Positions 1-11,673 are shown, counted from the first letter of the stretch. The stretch: DNA of 64,000 nucleotides from Artemia franciscana (GCF_032884065.1 NC_088867.1:42499741-42563740); one strand, 5' to 3'. Notes: generated from the sequence alone by a model not told the origin. Numbers and translations are program-made.

Positions 1-340
1 GGTGATTGCTAATCGACCATTCCCTGAGTCACCATCGTCATTTATATATCCCCCTGTGCACCCCGGCGTCCCCTTTGTAGTTATGTCCCTGTGTCCCGGT
101 CGTCATTTATATTCTTTGTGTCCCGGTCGTCATTTGTGTCCCGGTGTTCCAGTCTGTGATTTCTCTTTGAGTGTCCCGGGCGTCATTTATATTCCTTGTG
201 TCCCGGTGTCCCGGTCGTCATTTATATCCCCCTGTGCCCCCCGGCGTCCCCATTGTAGTTGTGTCCCTGTGTCCCGGTCGTCATTTATATTCCCTGTGTC
301 CCGGTCGTCATTTGTATCCCGGTGTCCCGGTCTGTATATA
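1..340. repeat. Minisatellite of CCCGGTCGTCATTTATAT-type units
   Basis: Short units built on the words GTCCCGGTCGTCATTT, ATTCCCTGTGTCCCGG and CCCCTGTGCCCC recur about ten times, with variants again at 490-545. On the other strand the motif reads GGGACACAGGGA, which also occurs just before the 3' hairpin of the Helitron at 59,745-59,765. The array is therefore probably part of the Helitron body. The long open frames across it are repeat artefacts. Confidence 0.6.
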
Positions 341-1310
341 CATTCGTTTTTTAGTTTTGTTTTTCTCCTTTTTTCTTTTTTTTCTTTTTTAGTTTATTTA
401 GATTTTTAGATTTTTTAGTTTTTTTATTAGTTTTTAGTTTTTTTGTAGTTTTTACCATTTTTTTAGTTTTTTTAGTTTTTTTTTTACTTATGTCCTGGTC
501 GTCATTTATACTCCCTGTGTCCCGGTCGTCATTTGTGTCTCGGTGCTTTGTTGATTGCTAATTTATATTATATTTATATTTATATTTTTTATATTTATTA
601 ATATTTTTTTAGTTTTCTTTTTCTCTTATTTTTCAGTTTTTTCCTTTTTTTTAGTTTTTTCTTTTTTAGTTTTTAGTTTTTTTTTGTTTTTTACCTTTTT
701 TTAGTTTTTTAGCTTTTTTAGTTTTTTTTAGTTTTTTTTAGTTTTTTTTAGTTTTTGCCTTTTTTTAGTTTTTTCAGTTTTTTTTAGTTTTTAGTTTTTT
801 ACCTTTTTTTAGTTTTTTTAGTTTTTTAGTTTTTTTCTTTTTAGTTTTTTTTGTAGTTTTTACCTTTTTTAGTTTTTTTTCTTCTTTTGTATTAGTGTGA
901 AATAATTCAGACGTCATATGCGGACAAACACGACGTCACTCGACAGACAGACAGACAGACATAACCCACAAACAACTTATTTTTATATACATTAATTTAT
1001 ATTTTTTTAGTTTTCTTTTTCTCTTTTATTTTTCAGTTTTTTCCTTTTTTTTAGTTTTTTTCTTTTTTAGTTTTTAGTTTTTTTTAGTTTTTTACCTTTT
1101 TTTAGTTTTTTTTAGTTTTTTTAGTTTTTTATTTTTTTTATTAGTTTTTATTTTTTTTGTAGTTTTTGCCTTTTTTTATTTTTTTCAGTTTTTTTTTAGT
1201 TATTAGATTTTTACCTTTTTTTTAGTTTTTTTAGTTTTTTAGCTTCTTTAGTTTTTTTTTCTTTTTAGTTTTTTTTGTAGTTTTTACCTTTTTTAGTTTT
1301 TTTCTTCTTT
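341..1310. repeat. T-rich low-complexity tract, TTTTTTAG units
   Basis: About 0.9 kb of degenerate T(5-9)AG repeats, interrupted at 890-990 by the duplicated Helitron leader (ATTCAGACGTCATATGCG and a GACA run). The two halves (590-900 and 1,000-1,310) are copies of each other. There is no coding potential. Confidence 0.7.
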
Positions 1311-1406
1311 TGTATTAGTGTGAAATAATTCAGACGTCATATGCGAACAAACATGACGTCACCTGATCCACAGATCCACACACAGACAACTTATTTATAT
1401 ATATAT

Positions 1407-1409
<3 letters not shown>

Positions 1410-1490
<81 letters not shown>

Positions 1491-1506
1491 ATATATGCAT
1501 ATATAA
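1410..1506. repeat. (TA)n microsatellite
   Basis: Nearly pure TA dinucleotides directly outside the Helitron TC end. This fits insertion between A and T within a TA tract. Confidence 0.9.
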
Positions 1507-1509
1507 AAA

Positions 1510-1690
1510 AGGCCGTATCCAGGCTATTTGTTCGGTGGTTGGTTAAAACAAAAACTTTACAAAAAGTACTACAAATTTGTTTATATACATTTATATAACT
1601 TTTTCACGAGTCAGACAAAAATTTCCGGGGAAGGGCTCGAGCCCAGTACCACCCCCCCCCCCAGATTTGGCCTTAGATGTATACACCAGT
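1510..1690. repeat. Short dispersed repeat with GGATACGG-type ends
   Basis: The block opens with GGCCGTATCCAGG and contains ACTTTTTCACGAGTCAGACAA, a G/C-rich core and a run of C. A related block lies at 12,897-13,095, where CGTATCCAGGA and TCCTGGATACGG form inverted ends. It looks like a short non-autonomous element. The class (SINE or MITE) cannot be decided by eye. Confidence 0.4.
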
Positions 1691-1883
1691 GTTGGTATTA
1701 CTTTAGTAGAAAATACTTAGTAGTTACTTAATTAATATTGTACTCTACTTAAAAGATTCCTAAAGTGCTTACTATTCATACTTAAGCAAAAACTAGACGT
1801 ACTTAAGGGTACTTAAGTACGCAAGTGCTTTTAGGCAAGTGTTCAATTTCAGCAAACAAACATATTATAGGTTCTTATGTAAA

Positions 1884-3600
1884 TTAAATAGATAAAACAA
1901 GTTTTTTTTAATGAAAGTAAGGAGCAACATTAAAACTTAAAACGAACAGAAATTACTCCGTATATGAAAGGGGCTTTTCCTCCGCAACGCTTCGCTCTTT
2001 ACGCTAAAGTTTGACTCTTTCTCTTAACTCTACTTTTTAAAACAGAAAAAAATAGCGTAAAGAGCGGGGCGTTGAGGAGGAAAAGCCCCTTTCATATACG
2101 GAGTAATTTCTGTTCGTTTTAACTCTTAATGTTGCTCCTTACTTTCATTTTAAAAAACTTGTTTTTTTTATTTAATTTCTGGACGTTTTTGAATTAATGC
2201 ATGCTATGATCTTGGCTCTCCGCACATAAATAATTAAAACGAAATTTGCATATTAATTTTTTTTTTCGCTAAACGGCTTTCTCATAGCTTTAATCGGAAG
2301 ATTTTGAGAAAAAAAGAGTGAGAGAGGAGGCCTAATTCCCCTCCAATTTTTTGATTACTTAAAAAGGCAACTAGAACTTTTTATTTTTTACAAACATTTT
2401 CATTAGTAAAAAATATACGTAACTTACGAATTAACTTATGTAATGAACTTCTATATTCGTATGTTTTTATTGCGTATATGAAGGGGTTCTCCCCCGGTCG
2501 ATACCTCGCTCTTTACATTAAAGCTTAAATTTTGTCCCAATTCCTTAAGAATGACCTCTGAATCACAAAGGCCGTAGAATAAATAAATGAAATTACTAAA
2601 AATACTTTAGCGTAAAGAGTGAGGTATTACGAGGAGGTAAACCCCTCATATGCGAAATAATGTTTGTTCGTTTTAAGTTTTAATGCTGCTTCTTACTTTC
2701 ATCAGAAAAAAACTTTTCATATTTATTTTTTCATTGTTTTTTCAAATAATGCTAGAAAATTCTTCATTGAAATTCTCTTCCCCCATGAGAAGTTTCTGCA
2801 TGGAAATATCCTCCGACGAACCCCCCCCCCCTCAACTCTCCCCGCCCAAACCAAAAAAATCCCCCTGAAAACGTCTGTACACTTCCCAGTAACCATTACT
2901 ATCTGTAAACACAGGTCAAAGTTTGTAACTTGCAAACCCTCCCACGAGGACTGCGGGGGAGTAAGTCATCTCCAAAGACATAATTATTAGGTTATCCGAC
3001 TATGGTGAATAAAATGGATATCTTAGAATTTTGATCCGGTGACTTTGGGGAAAAAATGAGCGTGGGTGGGAGCCTAGGTGCCCTCCAATTTTTTTGTTCA
3101 CTTAAAAAGGGCACTAGAACTTTTGATTTACGTTATAATGAGCCCTCTCACAACATTCTAGGACCACTGGGTCGATACGATCACCCTTGGAAAAAAAAAA
3201 CAATAAAAAACAAACACGCATCCGTGATCTGTCTTCTGGCAAAAAAAAAAAAAATGCGAAATTCCACAGTTTTGTAGATAGGAGCCTGAAACTTCTACAA
3301 CAAGGTTCTCTGATAGGCTGAATCTGATGGTGTGATTTTCGTGACTTTTAAGATTGTATGACTTTTAAGGGGTGTTTCCCCTATTTTCTAAAATGAGGCA
3401 AATTTTCTCAGGCTCGTAATTTTTGGTAGGTATGACTAATCTTGATGAAACTTATATATTTAAAATCAGCATTAAAATGCGATTCTTTTGATGTAACTAT
3501 TTGTATCAAAATTCCATTTTTTAGAGTTTCGGTTACTATTGAGTCGAGAGGCTGCTTACTACAGTTTGTTACCACGAACTGTTTGATTAATTAATAAATC
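1884..3600 (+). mobile_element. Composite foldback element, copy A
   Basis: About 1.7 kb with the same order of parts as copy C (49,530-51,235). First comes a long hairpin (1,897-2,162). A middle block follows, including TTTTTGAATTAATGCATG and GGCTCTCCGCACATAAA. Next is a second hairpin (about 2,470-2,690) built on CCTCGCTCTTTAC and GTAAAGAGTGAGG. Then comes a block with AAAAAGGGCACTAGAACTTT and GGTCGATACGATCACCC. The copy closes near a small palindrome, ACAGTTTGTTACCACGAACTGT (about 3,557-3,579). No transposase is visible, so it is either non-autonomous or a composite of smaller repeats. Confidence 0.55.
1897..2162. repeat. Long inverted repeat, copy A
   Basis: The left arm runs from ACAAGTTTTTTTTAATGAAAG through ACGAACAGAAATTACTCCG and GAAAGGGGCTTTTCCTCC. 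The right arm is its reverse complement, ending CTTTCATTTTAAAAAACTTG. Arms are roughly 110 nt around a loop of a few tens of nt. Related hairpins are at 18,734-19,002 and 49,537-49,805. Confidence 0.85.
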
Positions 3601-5110
3601 TCGAACGAACAAAAATCACTCCAAACAAGAGTTTAAGTTTTACCTCCTTCTCTCACTGTAAAAGTCTAAAAGTTACTGCGTAATTGGCGTTTTACTGAAA
3701 ACTATATGTGTTTTGGACAGCCCTGGAAACTACAAATAAAATTAATCTGAATATTTTATTTATAATGATATTAATTGTAGAAAGATCGCCAGTTCGATTG
3801 TATTTCGCTTTAATTTTTATTTTCAATGCTGTAATAACTGGAAAAGGGAATATGTAATATAACTTGTTTTCAGTGAAGCGCCAATAACGCAGTAGGCTTT
3901 AGACTTTTACAGTTAGGGAAGGGGGCAGCATCAAGACTCTTGTTCGTAGTGAAGATATGTTTGTCTTGAATAGCTTTGGAAAGAACTAATAAAATTAAAC
4001 TGAATATTTGATATATAGCGATATTAATTGCTGAAAGCTCATCAGCTCAAAATTTAATTTTACTTGATTGTTGCAATAAGTACAACAGAACATGCTTGCA
4101 ACTGAATTGAATTTGTTTATAAACCGTTATAATACACATGAAAGACAGAGTATAATGTGAAAAAAAGAAAAGAGGAAAAAGAAAATTACCTAAAAAACTA
4201 AACGACACTTCATCTTACTTAGAATCAATTAAAACATACAAAAGCAAAAGCAAGATATTCATTGTATCAAAACAGCGCTCCACGGGTGCCGCCAAAGTCT
4301 ACTATTATAAGCTTCTATTCTTTTTCCAATAGAAGCATTCGGGTCTATGATGCCGTATCCCTTAATGACCCAGGAGTTGCTTGCCCATGGTGGGAGGGCA
4401 AGCAGGTATTTGGCATACCGGAAATAGATTCGCCAAAGCTCCTTCGTCTCAGTTATTGTAAACATACGCCAAAAAGGTGCAAGGTATAGGAAATTTGGGA
4501 GTGCAGAAGCATTGAAATGTTTAGCTAGCAGTTTGCGGTTGAGTCGAAGTTTGTTTGCTACCAAGCTTCCGTATGCAGTTGCTGTTCGACCCTGGAAATG
4601 AAGGGTCAAGAAAACGAACTTAATTCGTTTTCAGTAAAGCACCAACGACGCGGTAGGTTTTAGACTGTTACAGTGAGAGAAGGAGGCAAAACCCAAATTC
4701 TTGTTTGTAGTAGATTTTGGCCGTTTCAACCTGTATATATAATGACATAAATTACTGAAAGCTAACCAGCTCAAGATTTTGTTTCGCTCAGGGCTGAATT
4801 TAGAGTTTTGACGCTTCTAGGCCCAAGCGTTTTTGCCGCTCCGTTTTAGCAAGATTTTGGAGATAGTGAAAACCACAGGGCCTATTGGGTCTATATGTAA
4901 ATCCTGGCCTCGTTTCACTGCAATTTTTATTTTATTTTCAATGTTTTAATAAGTACAAAATAAAATATTTGTAATATAATTCGTTTTAGTACAGCGCCAA
5001 ATACGCAGTAGGTCTTATGATTTTACCGTTAGGGAAACGGACAGCAGGCAAATTCTTGTTTGTATTAAAGAATATAGGTATCTTCAACAGTTTTGGAGAG
5101 AGCTAATAAA
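3600..5110. repeat. Degenerate tandem and inverted repeats, CAGTAGGTTTTAGAC family
   Basis: Three direct copies of a block reading GTTTTCAGTGAAGCGCCAA...CGCAGTAGG...TTTTACAGTTAGGGAAG...TTCTTGTTTGTAGT begin near 3,858, 4,612 and 4,975. An inverted copy lies at about 3,612-3,710. A LINE fragment (4,259-4,609, minus) sits between the first and second direct copies, as if inserted. I do not recognise the family. Confidence 0.5.
4259..4609 (-). pseudogene. Non-LTR retrotransposon C-terminal fragment
   Basis: A 116-codon open stretch on the minus strand ending in a stop. It carries LPNFLYLAPFW, a region with YFRYAKYLLALPPW, then IIDPNASIGKRI and WRHPWS near the end. The same order (LLHILYIVPFW, YFGFAKFLLQCPLW, RIADPSIAV, WNHPWLKHF) occurs at 30,564-30,830. 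Both therefore come from one LINE clade and represent the last ~90 residues after the reverse transcriptase domain. There is no catalytic domain, so it is a dead 5'-truncated copy. Assignment to a LINE rests on the general layout of RT C-termini and on the paralogue sitting next to a repeat tail. Confidence 0.55.
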
Positions 5111-7250
5111 ATTAAACTGAATTACCACGACTTTCGGAATAAAATATCGTTACAAAGTTTTTTGGTGGGCAGGGGGAGGGAGGATAAGGGAAACGGTCGG
5201 ACCATCAAGAACGGTCAGGGGTTAGCTCCCGTGATTTATCATCGATCATTTTTTCCGGGGGGAGTATCAGGTCATGAAGGAGCATGGGTCAGCTCTTATA
5301 AGTTTTAGAATAAAATATCGTCAATATTGTTTTTTTTTTTTTGGGGGGGGGGTCAGGCCATGGAATGACAGTGACGATTTCCCATGCTTTTCAGAATAAA
5401 ACATCATTAATATTTTAGGGGGAGGGGGTCAGGCCATACAGGGAGGGCTAGGGGTCAGCTCCCTTAAGTTTTGGAATAAAATATTGCTAATAACTTTTTT
5501 GAGTGGAGGTAGGGGTCGGGGTTATGTGATCGTTGGACTATTCTAGAAATGAGCCCTTCTGATAGTTATACGAGCCCCCTTCCGTAAAAACGTAATATAC
5601 CCCCAGGGCATAACTTACAACGTCTACCTCTGGGCCCTGGGAGTTGTGTCCACCCCGGTGTTTTTGTTATCTGATCTTAACTATTTAAAAAAAATATCGG
5701 ATTCATTTGTGGGAAAAAAGGGCATGGGAGGGGGTTAGTTGCCCTCCCATAACTTTTGAACGGTGCCTCTGAAAAAAAACAACATCGGAGCTTTATCCTT
5801 AGGGTTGGTGGGGAGGCCATCGGATCACTTTTGCCTCTTAAAAAGGAAACTAGAGTTACCTCGGAAGTTTATATGACCACTTCTTCAACAAAAACCTTAT
5901 ATACCCCTGGGACATAAGTTACAACCCTTCCCCAGGCTCTGTCAAATTATTTTGACCCAGAAGTTTTTGTCATCTGATCGTTGGAGTATTTAAAACAAAT
6001 GGCTATCCTAAAATCTTGATCATATACATTTGAAGAAAAAAGATTTTTTAGGGGGGAGGGGTAGATACCCTCTGATCACTTTTTTCAATTTGCGATTAAA
6101 TGAGCCATATCTGAAATTTATTCGACCATCCCTTGCGAAAAACTTTATATGCACCCGGGGTATAACTTACAACACTTGCTCCTGGCTTCCGGGGGGTTGT
6201 GTCGGCCCCAGAGTTTTTGTTTTTTGATCTTTAAGCTATTTCAAACTAACTGGCTATCTCAAAATTTTATAGGATGCATCTGGGGAAAAAAACCTAGGGG
6301 GGGGGGCACTAGAAATTCTGATTTACAACCGAAAGAGCTCCCTTTGAAGTTTATACGACCATTCCTTCCATAAAAATCTTATGTGTCCCCGGGGCAAAAT
6401 TTACAACACTTTTCCCCAGATTCTGGGGGGTTGTGTTATCCCTGGAGTTTTTGTTACATGATTTTTGGTCAATTTTGAACGTAAGGGCTATATAAAAAAT
6501 TTGATTGGACGCATTTGGGGAAAATAAGGTTGGGAGGGGAGAAAGGCTAGTTGCCGTCGGATTACTTTTGACCCTTAAAAGGGGAATATGAACTTTCAAT
6601 TTCTAATCATTTGAGTTCCCTCTAAAGTTTACACGACCACCTCTTCTATAAAAAATGTATATGCCCCCGCAGTATAAGTTAAACCCTTCCTGAGTATGGG
6701 AGTGGGTGCTATGTTGGCCCCGAAGTTTTTATCATCTGATCACTAGATTATTTCAAACAAACTGGCTATCTCAAAATTTTCATTGGATGCATTTTGGAAA
6801 AGAGGATGTGTGGGGGGGGGGGGCTTGTTCACTTTTGACTTATAAAAAGGTAGCTAGAACTTTCTATTTCCAATCAAATGAGCTACCTCTAAAGTTTATA
6901 CGATCCCCCCTTATATAAAAACCTTATACACACCTGGAGCATAAATTAAAACACTTACCCCCGGGCTCAGGGGGTTTTGACCCTGGAGTTTTGTGATCTT
7001 TGAACTTTCTTAACAAAATTAGTATCTCAAAATTTTATCGGGTGCATTTGGGGAAAGAGGGGCAGAGGGCTAGTTGCCCTCTAATCACTTTTTATTCTTA
7101 AAAAGGGCACTTGAACTTAATTTGATTTCCAATCGAATTAGCCCTCTATGAAGTTCATACGACCACTCCTTCCATATGAAGTGCCTCTGGAAAAGAAATA
7201 AAACACTAGAGCCTTATGGTCTTACTATAGGCAACGCTATAGCGTTGCCT
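5110..7250. repeat. Degenerate array of 240-300 bp units
   Basis: Six or more diverged units share the words ATTCATACGACCA, ATAAAAACCTTATATGCCCC, GGGGCATAACTTACAACAC, GGGGGTTGTGT, GAGTTTTTGTTATCTGATC, GGCTATCTCAAAATTTT and AAAAAGGGAACTAGAACTTT. The GGTTGTGT-like anchor recurs near 5,643, 5,942, 6,190, 6,428, 6,704 and 6,972. Inverted relatives are at 24,640-25,610, and single relatives lie in the foldback copies A and C. No gene is present; the open frames here are short and follow the repeat. Confidence 0.65.
7230..7249. repeat. Perfect 20 bp palindrome
   Basis: GGCAACGCTATAGCGTTGCC reads the same on both strands. It lies at the right edge of the 5.1-7.25 kb array. It may be a relic terminus or protein site; nothing else supports a function. 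Confidence 0.7.
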
Positions 7251-7975
7251 CTGATCACTGTGAGACTGGTGAACCACGTTCCCCACACTGTTTTAGTTCA
7301 AAATATTTGCGTCCTGTAATCCTAAAACCTTAGTGAAAAGACGTGTTGGGGGCAACACGATATCGTGAAGAGAGGAGACTCTTTGTCGACCTCTAGGTAC
7401 CCCTGGAGCCACAGGAGGATCTAAGGCCAGGTCTAATCTGGTCCTACTCTACTATCAATGTTAAGCCTCTAAATAAGAAACTGCAGGATTTCACCGGTAG
7501 AACTAAATTGGATAGATATTCTGAATGTAAAAGAAGAAAAATTACACCACTTTAATTTCGAAGTTTATGCAAATTTCCACTTCAATCTCCTCATTCTCCA
7601 CCAGCAAAGCTTTGTTTTGTTCCCGTTTCCAAATCAAATTTTGTCAGTAGCAACAAAAAGGTTCTATAACTAAACTAAATACAAGATTCAGATTACGAAA
7701 ACCTAAATCAGTAAAAAGTAAATAAAAAAGAAATATAAACATAATGAAAGAAGAGAGACACTTTTTATTATACATATATCATCAATATACAAAAGAACCA
7801 CATCAGCCACTTTAAAAAGTCAAAGACTATGCAAAAAGAGAATGAAATAATATGAAAAAAGAATATTTTCATGAGAAGAATGTTTGAAAGGAATATTTTA
7901 TGTTATGAAAATTGTATGAAAATGAAAAGAAACAAAAGGAAGAAAAAAATATCTTGAAATAGATTGACAAACATG
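7250..7975. other. No gene seen
   Basis: AT-rich sequence without a convincing reading frame. The right part is A/G-rich (AAAAGAAA words) and grades into the tandem repeat starting near 7,979. Confidence 0.5.
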
Positions 7976-7978
7976 AAG

Positions 7979-8455
7979 GAATACCTGGCATCCGGCCAAG
8001 ACCATATTTGATACAAAATGAGTAATTCATTTTATGGAATTGACATGAAAAAGAACAAGAGAATGAAAAAAGAATAACATGAAATAGAATGAAAAAAGAA
8101 AGGAATACCTGGCATCCAGCCAAGAGCATACTTGGTACCAAAGGAATGTTTCATTTTATGAACATAACATGAAAAGGAAAAAAGAGAACAAAACAAAAAA
8201 AAGAAATAACATGGAACGTATTTAAAAAAATGACAGACTACCTGGGACCTCGTCAAGAGCATATTTGACTCCAAAAGAAATAACATCAAAAAGGAAAAAA
8301 CCTTAAAAAGAAAAAGGAAAAAACATAAGATACAGAGTTATCTTATGAAAATAGCATCAAAAAGAAAAAAACATGAGAAAGAAAAAGAATAACATAAATT
8401 ATATGATAAAATTAAAGAATACCTGGCATCCGGTCAAGAGCATATTTGATACCAC
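7979..8455. repeat. Tandem repeat, about 125-170 bp units
   Basis: Four copies of GAATACCTGGCATCCGG followed by CAAGAGCATATTTGATACCA begin near 7,979, 8,102, 8,239 and 8,412. They are separated by A-rich spacers with AACATGAAA and AAGAACAAGAG words. The last copy is partial. The minus-strand open frames across it are artefacts of the repeat. Confidence 0.75.
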
Positions 8456-8617
8456 GTAAAACTTCTATTATACTAAACTTGTAGTTAAAACTCTCGAATA
8501 TTGGAGGTATAATCAGACACATGTCTAAATCGCTGACTTTGCAACCAAAACCAGAGAAGGTCGACCCAACGATATACAATCCATAATGTGGTCTCTACAA
8601 ATGAAAAGGGGTTACTT

Positions 8618-8792
8618 AAGGCCCATTCACAATGAAATTTTACTGATACCGAGATTTGGCGAGCGCTAATTTGTGTCAATATGTTTTGTAAAATTTAGAG
8701 CCAATCAGAAGATTCTATGAAAAATCTGATTGGCTCAAATTAACAATAGCTATATCTCGGTATTGGTAAAATTTCATTGTGAATGGGGCTTT
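8618..8792. mobile_element. MITE-like element with about 38 bp terminal inverted repeats
   Basis: The left end AAGGCCCATTCACAATGAAA and the right end TTTCATTGTGAATGGGGCTT are inverted copies. The match continues inward through TTTTACTGATACCGAGAT and its partner ATCTCGGTATTGGTAAAA. A second hairpin inside pairs GAGCCAATCAGA with TCTGATTGGCTC (about 8,698-8,736). Total length is about 175 bp with no coding capacity. A target duplication is not clear. Confidence 0.75.
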
Positions 8793-10160
8793 AGTGAAAT
8801 ATATGGGGCCCTTAAATAACTGCAAATAATAGTATCTAATAACTGCAGATCATGGTATATTATATAGTTGAAAACTGGATAACTTAACCCATTAACAAAA
8901 CCTATTTTCAGACCCGTTTCAACTTTCTTAGACATTAAATTATTAAATGAAGGAGGTTAAGTTGTCAAGTTAAATTATTGCGTTCAGTTCAGTGAGATTA
9001 CGTTTAGTCACGAAACAAAAATGAAACCTAAGAAAAAACTCAAATTTCTGCAGAGCTAAACATCAAGATTAAGTTTTGGAACTACTAGTATTTCATTGGA
9101 CGTCATACTTTACAAGAAGTTGGTCAAACAAAAGAAAAATTCCATCAACAACTCTGTTAGAAGTTACTCTCTTCTGCTTCATTTATCAGTTTTATTTTTT
9201 CAGTTTTTTCATTGTTTTGCCCAAAGATATCCGCCAAAAAATCAAAGGAAATGTCTGATATTCTTATCAGAATCCTGGTAAATAGGGCCAACGTTTTGAG
9301 GTATACAAAAGGTAAAATACCTATACTAGCCCATGAAATAGAGAAAGAAGGGTTTCTTGATCGGGACGATTTTTTAAAACAGATGAGGAAAAAACAGTGC
9401 AACAGGGGCTAATCACCAGATTTTTTTAGGGGGGGAGAAGAGGAACTTATATCCGGATAGTCAAGGGGCATGAGATATGTAATAATTTTTCTCCGCATTA
9501 TTTGGAGGGGGAAACTGCCCCCCCCCCCCAAGCGACGCCCCTGTTGATACAGAAAAGTGCAGTCTTTTGTAATTATGTTTATTTTATTTGACAAGACAAA
9601 CATGATGGAACTTTTTAGTTTAAGACAAACTCGGAAGAAGAAGAGTAATTTTCAGCAATGAACTTGAAGAAAAGAGGAAGAACAATAACAAAAATATCCG
9701 ACAGTAAACAAAAGACCCAGTATACAAATGGGAAATCAGCAAAGACGATAACCTTGAGTCGCTATTCCCCCTACTTAATGAAAAAGTTATGTTTTCCACA
9801 GGAGCATCGCATAAGACATTTCACTACTTATGATCAAAGAATCAAAACCCCGTGACGCTGTGGAAGAGGAGCACCGAGCCAGCTGCTTCTTGTTCCCCCA
9901 ATTTTTGCTTTAACTTTTCAAACCTTAAATTCTTTTAATTTATTAATTGTCCTTAATCTTTTACTTAATATTTTTGCAAGGCTTTCTACTATTGCTTCAA
10001 AAAGACTTTGAAGTTTGATGGACTACACAAGTCCGTAAAATATTTCTTCCCTGGCACAATTCTGATTAGCAAAAAGGATTGAAATCCAATGATTTCAGTA
10101 AAGCAAATTCTCCCAGCAGCTGAGGAGCTTCAGACCCAGACATGGGGTTTTTCACAAATA
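8793..10160. other. No gene recognised; short unassigned open frames
   Basis: A frame at 9,212-9,412 (plus) and overlapping frames on the other strand show no motif I recognise. At 9,410-9,545 there is a G-run and C-run bounded block with CAAGCGACGCCCCTG that looks like another short dispersed repeat. Confidence 0.35.
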
Positions 10161-10200
10161 TTTAATAGGCTACAATTATATTCTTTGAATGTTTCGGTAC

Positions 10201-10302
10201 CTTAATTAACCTAGCTACTGAATCTTGTATCTTCATCTTCTTTGCAAGCAATTCAGGACTCTGTTGAATTGACTTAAACTTGGTCCAAATACTCAGAGAT
10301 AA
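10201..10302 (-). CDS. Possible internal exon, unidentified gene
   Basis: On the minus strand a pyrimidine-rich run ending TTTTTCAG (10,309-10,303) precedes 102 nt that are open in phase 0. They end at AAG followed by GTACCG. The 34 codons include LSIWTKFKSIQQSPELLAKK and IQDSVARLI, a mixed, globular-looking composition with no repeat bias. I cannot name the protein. The nearest other exon-like block on this strand is at 17,348-17,538, but the two are not shown to belong together. Confidence 0.3.
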
Positions 10303-10811
10303 CTGAAAAATACAATATCTATGAATGGTTGCCAACTCCTTCTGGATGCGTATAAATAGAAATAAGTGTATAAGAACAATAAACACAAAAATAACACTCG
10401 ATTATAAAGAGAAAAGACTAAAATGCTTTTTAGTTGATTTTTTGTGACTTACCAACAATTTGTAAATATAAATATGGATCTCTAATCGACATAGTGTTGG
10501 AAAGCTGAACACAGCTCTAAGCGGTTTTGAATTCTCTGATTTTCCTTTTTTTTTCAAATAAAAAAGTGACCCCTTTTCCGAAGAGCCCTTCTTCTGAAAA
10601 CAACATCTTTCGATATCGCCTATGATTTGCAATTGAAACTCTGCTTATTCACAATTGGCACAAAAAAAGATCCTTTTTTTCACAGCATCCCTGTCATCAT
10701 CTCTCAATATTTAAATATGGCTCACTATTGGAGCAGTAAATATCAAGTAGCATAAAAACAAATAACTAATCATTTTGTTCCTTTGAACAAAATATTCATT
10801 TTGTTCACGTA

Positions 10812-11520
10812 TTGACGTGTTATATAAAAATAAAAAATCAAGTTTTACTGCTCAGTAGGTTGAAGATTCTATTTTCAGGGTTTTTAGTAATTGTTCCAGA
10901 ATTACGAGCATTTTCATATAGAAACGCTGGTTTTGAATACTTCCCGTCAGATTCCAGCCTTTACAAACTGACACACCATGCCGTTCTACTAAAATGTTTT
11001 AAATTACTTTATTTTCAAATCTTGTATTTAGCTATATGTTTATGGAAAGATAATGCATATTTGCTGCAGATGTACAGCAGATATTCTACATCTGCAGCAC
11101 AAATCTTCAAATACCCCACAGGCAATTTATTCTTTCGAAGTAGTGTTGGGAATGAAATGAGGCATAGAGCAAATATTCATCATATTGTTTGCAAATCTAG
11201 GGTCTATGGACTTGTTGATAATTTTTTACCAGTTGAAACCAGGACATCTTTTTTTAAATGATGTTCTTTTAGTTCAAGGCAATAAGACTCTTCTCTGTGT
11301 CGAAATTGCCATCAATCTAATAAAGATATTCAGCACATTTTGTTCGAGTGTCCATCTTCGGCGAAAGATTCAAATAATTTAAAACAATATTGCCGGGGTG
11401 ACAAATCTGATTTTAACTTTGGAACGCTGTCGTTGTTCCTTGCAAGAGGAGAAAGAAAGAACATGTGATGATGTTTACTCTTTTTTGTACAACAAATGTT
11501 ATGCTTTTCAGTTATTTGAA
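10812..11520 (+). pseudogene. Decayed LINE C-terminus with a CCHC motif
   Basis: An open stretch (10,812-11,261) continues in the same frame past two stops into LCRNC...DIQHILFECPSS at about 11,295-11,350. That is a C-X2-C-X8-H-X4-C motif, the zinc-knuckle-like signature near the C-terminus of several non-LTR retrotransposon proteins. A 36-nt A run follows at 11,638. The order (RT C-terminal segment, CCHC, short tail, poly-A) fits a 5'-truncated retrocopy. Catalytic RT motifs are absent. The N-terminal half of the open stretch is not recognisable on its own. Confidence 0.5.
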
Positions 11521-11635
11521 TTTTAAAAGTTGCGATGAGCCAATTTCATGTGAACAGTTCTTCGATTCTGCTGCATGTACTATAAGTAGGTTGTTTTGCA
11601 TTTAATCAAGCACAGCTGGTTAATCCAAAGGTTAG

Positions 11636-11637
<2 letters not shown>

Positions 11638-11673
<36 letters not shown>
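11638..11673. repeat. Poly-A tract
   Basis: 36 consecutive A, downstream of the LINE C-terminal relic on the plus strand. It probably marks that retrocopy's 3' end. Confidence 0.85.

Larger units (their letters stand above)
1..1409 (-). mobile_element. Helitron 5' region, minus strand, left side cut by the window
   Basis: Read on the minus strand, the element starts with TC at 1,409-1,408, followed by a TA-rich leader and a stretch containing GTTGTCTG, GGATCTGTGGATCAGG and TGACGTCA. The same order of motifs starts the Helitron at 56,789. It sits against a TA microsatellite, as the other copy does. The leader block occurs twice (about 900-990 and 1,311-1,409), so a second 5' end is nested or duplicated. 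The rest is low-complexity T-rich DNA and, at 1-340, a short tandem repeat. No transposase reading frame is visible. The 3' end is outside the window. Confidence 0.6.

Noticed and set aside
2..409. 135-codon Cys/Pro/Arg-rich frame resembling a secreted repeat protein
   Set aside because: It follows a short minisatellite and runs into a T-rich tract. There is no signal peptide or start context, and the repeat recurs in Helitron DNA.
7869..8289. Phe/Cys-rich minus-strand frames that look like membrane proteins
   Set aside because: They translate an A/G-rich tandem repeat read on the opposite strand; hydrophobicity comes from TTT/TTC codons.
7979..8455. Possible CRISPR array because of regularly spaced repeats
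   Set aside because: Spacing and repeat length are irregular, the spacers are themselves related, and the host is eukaryotic.
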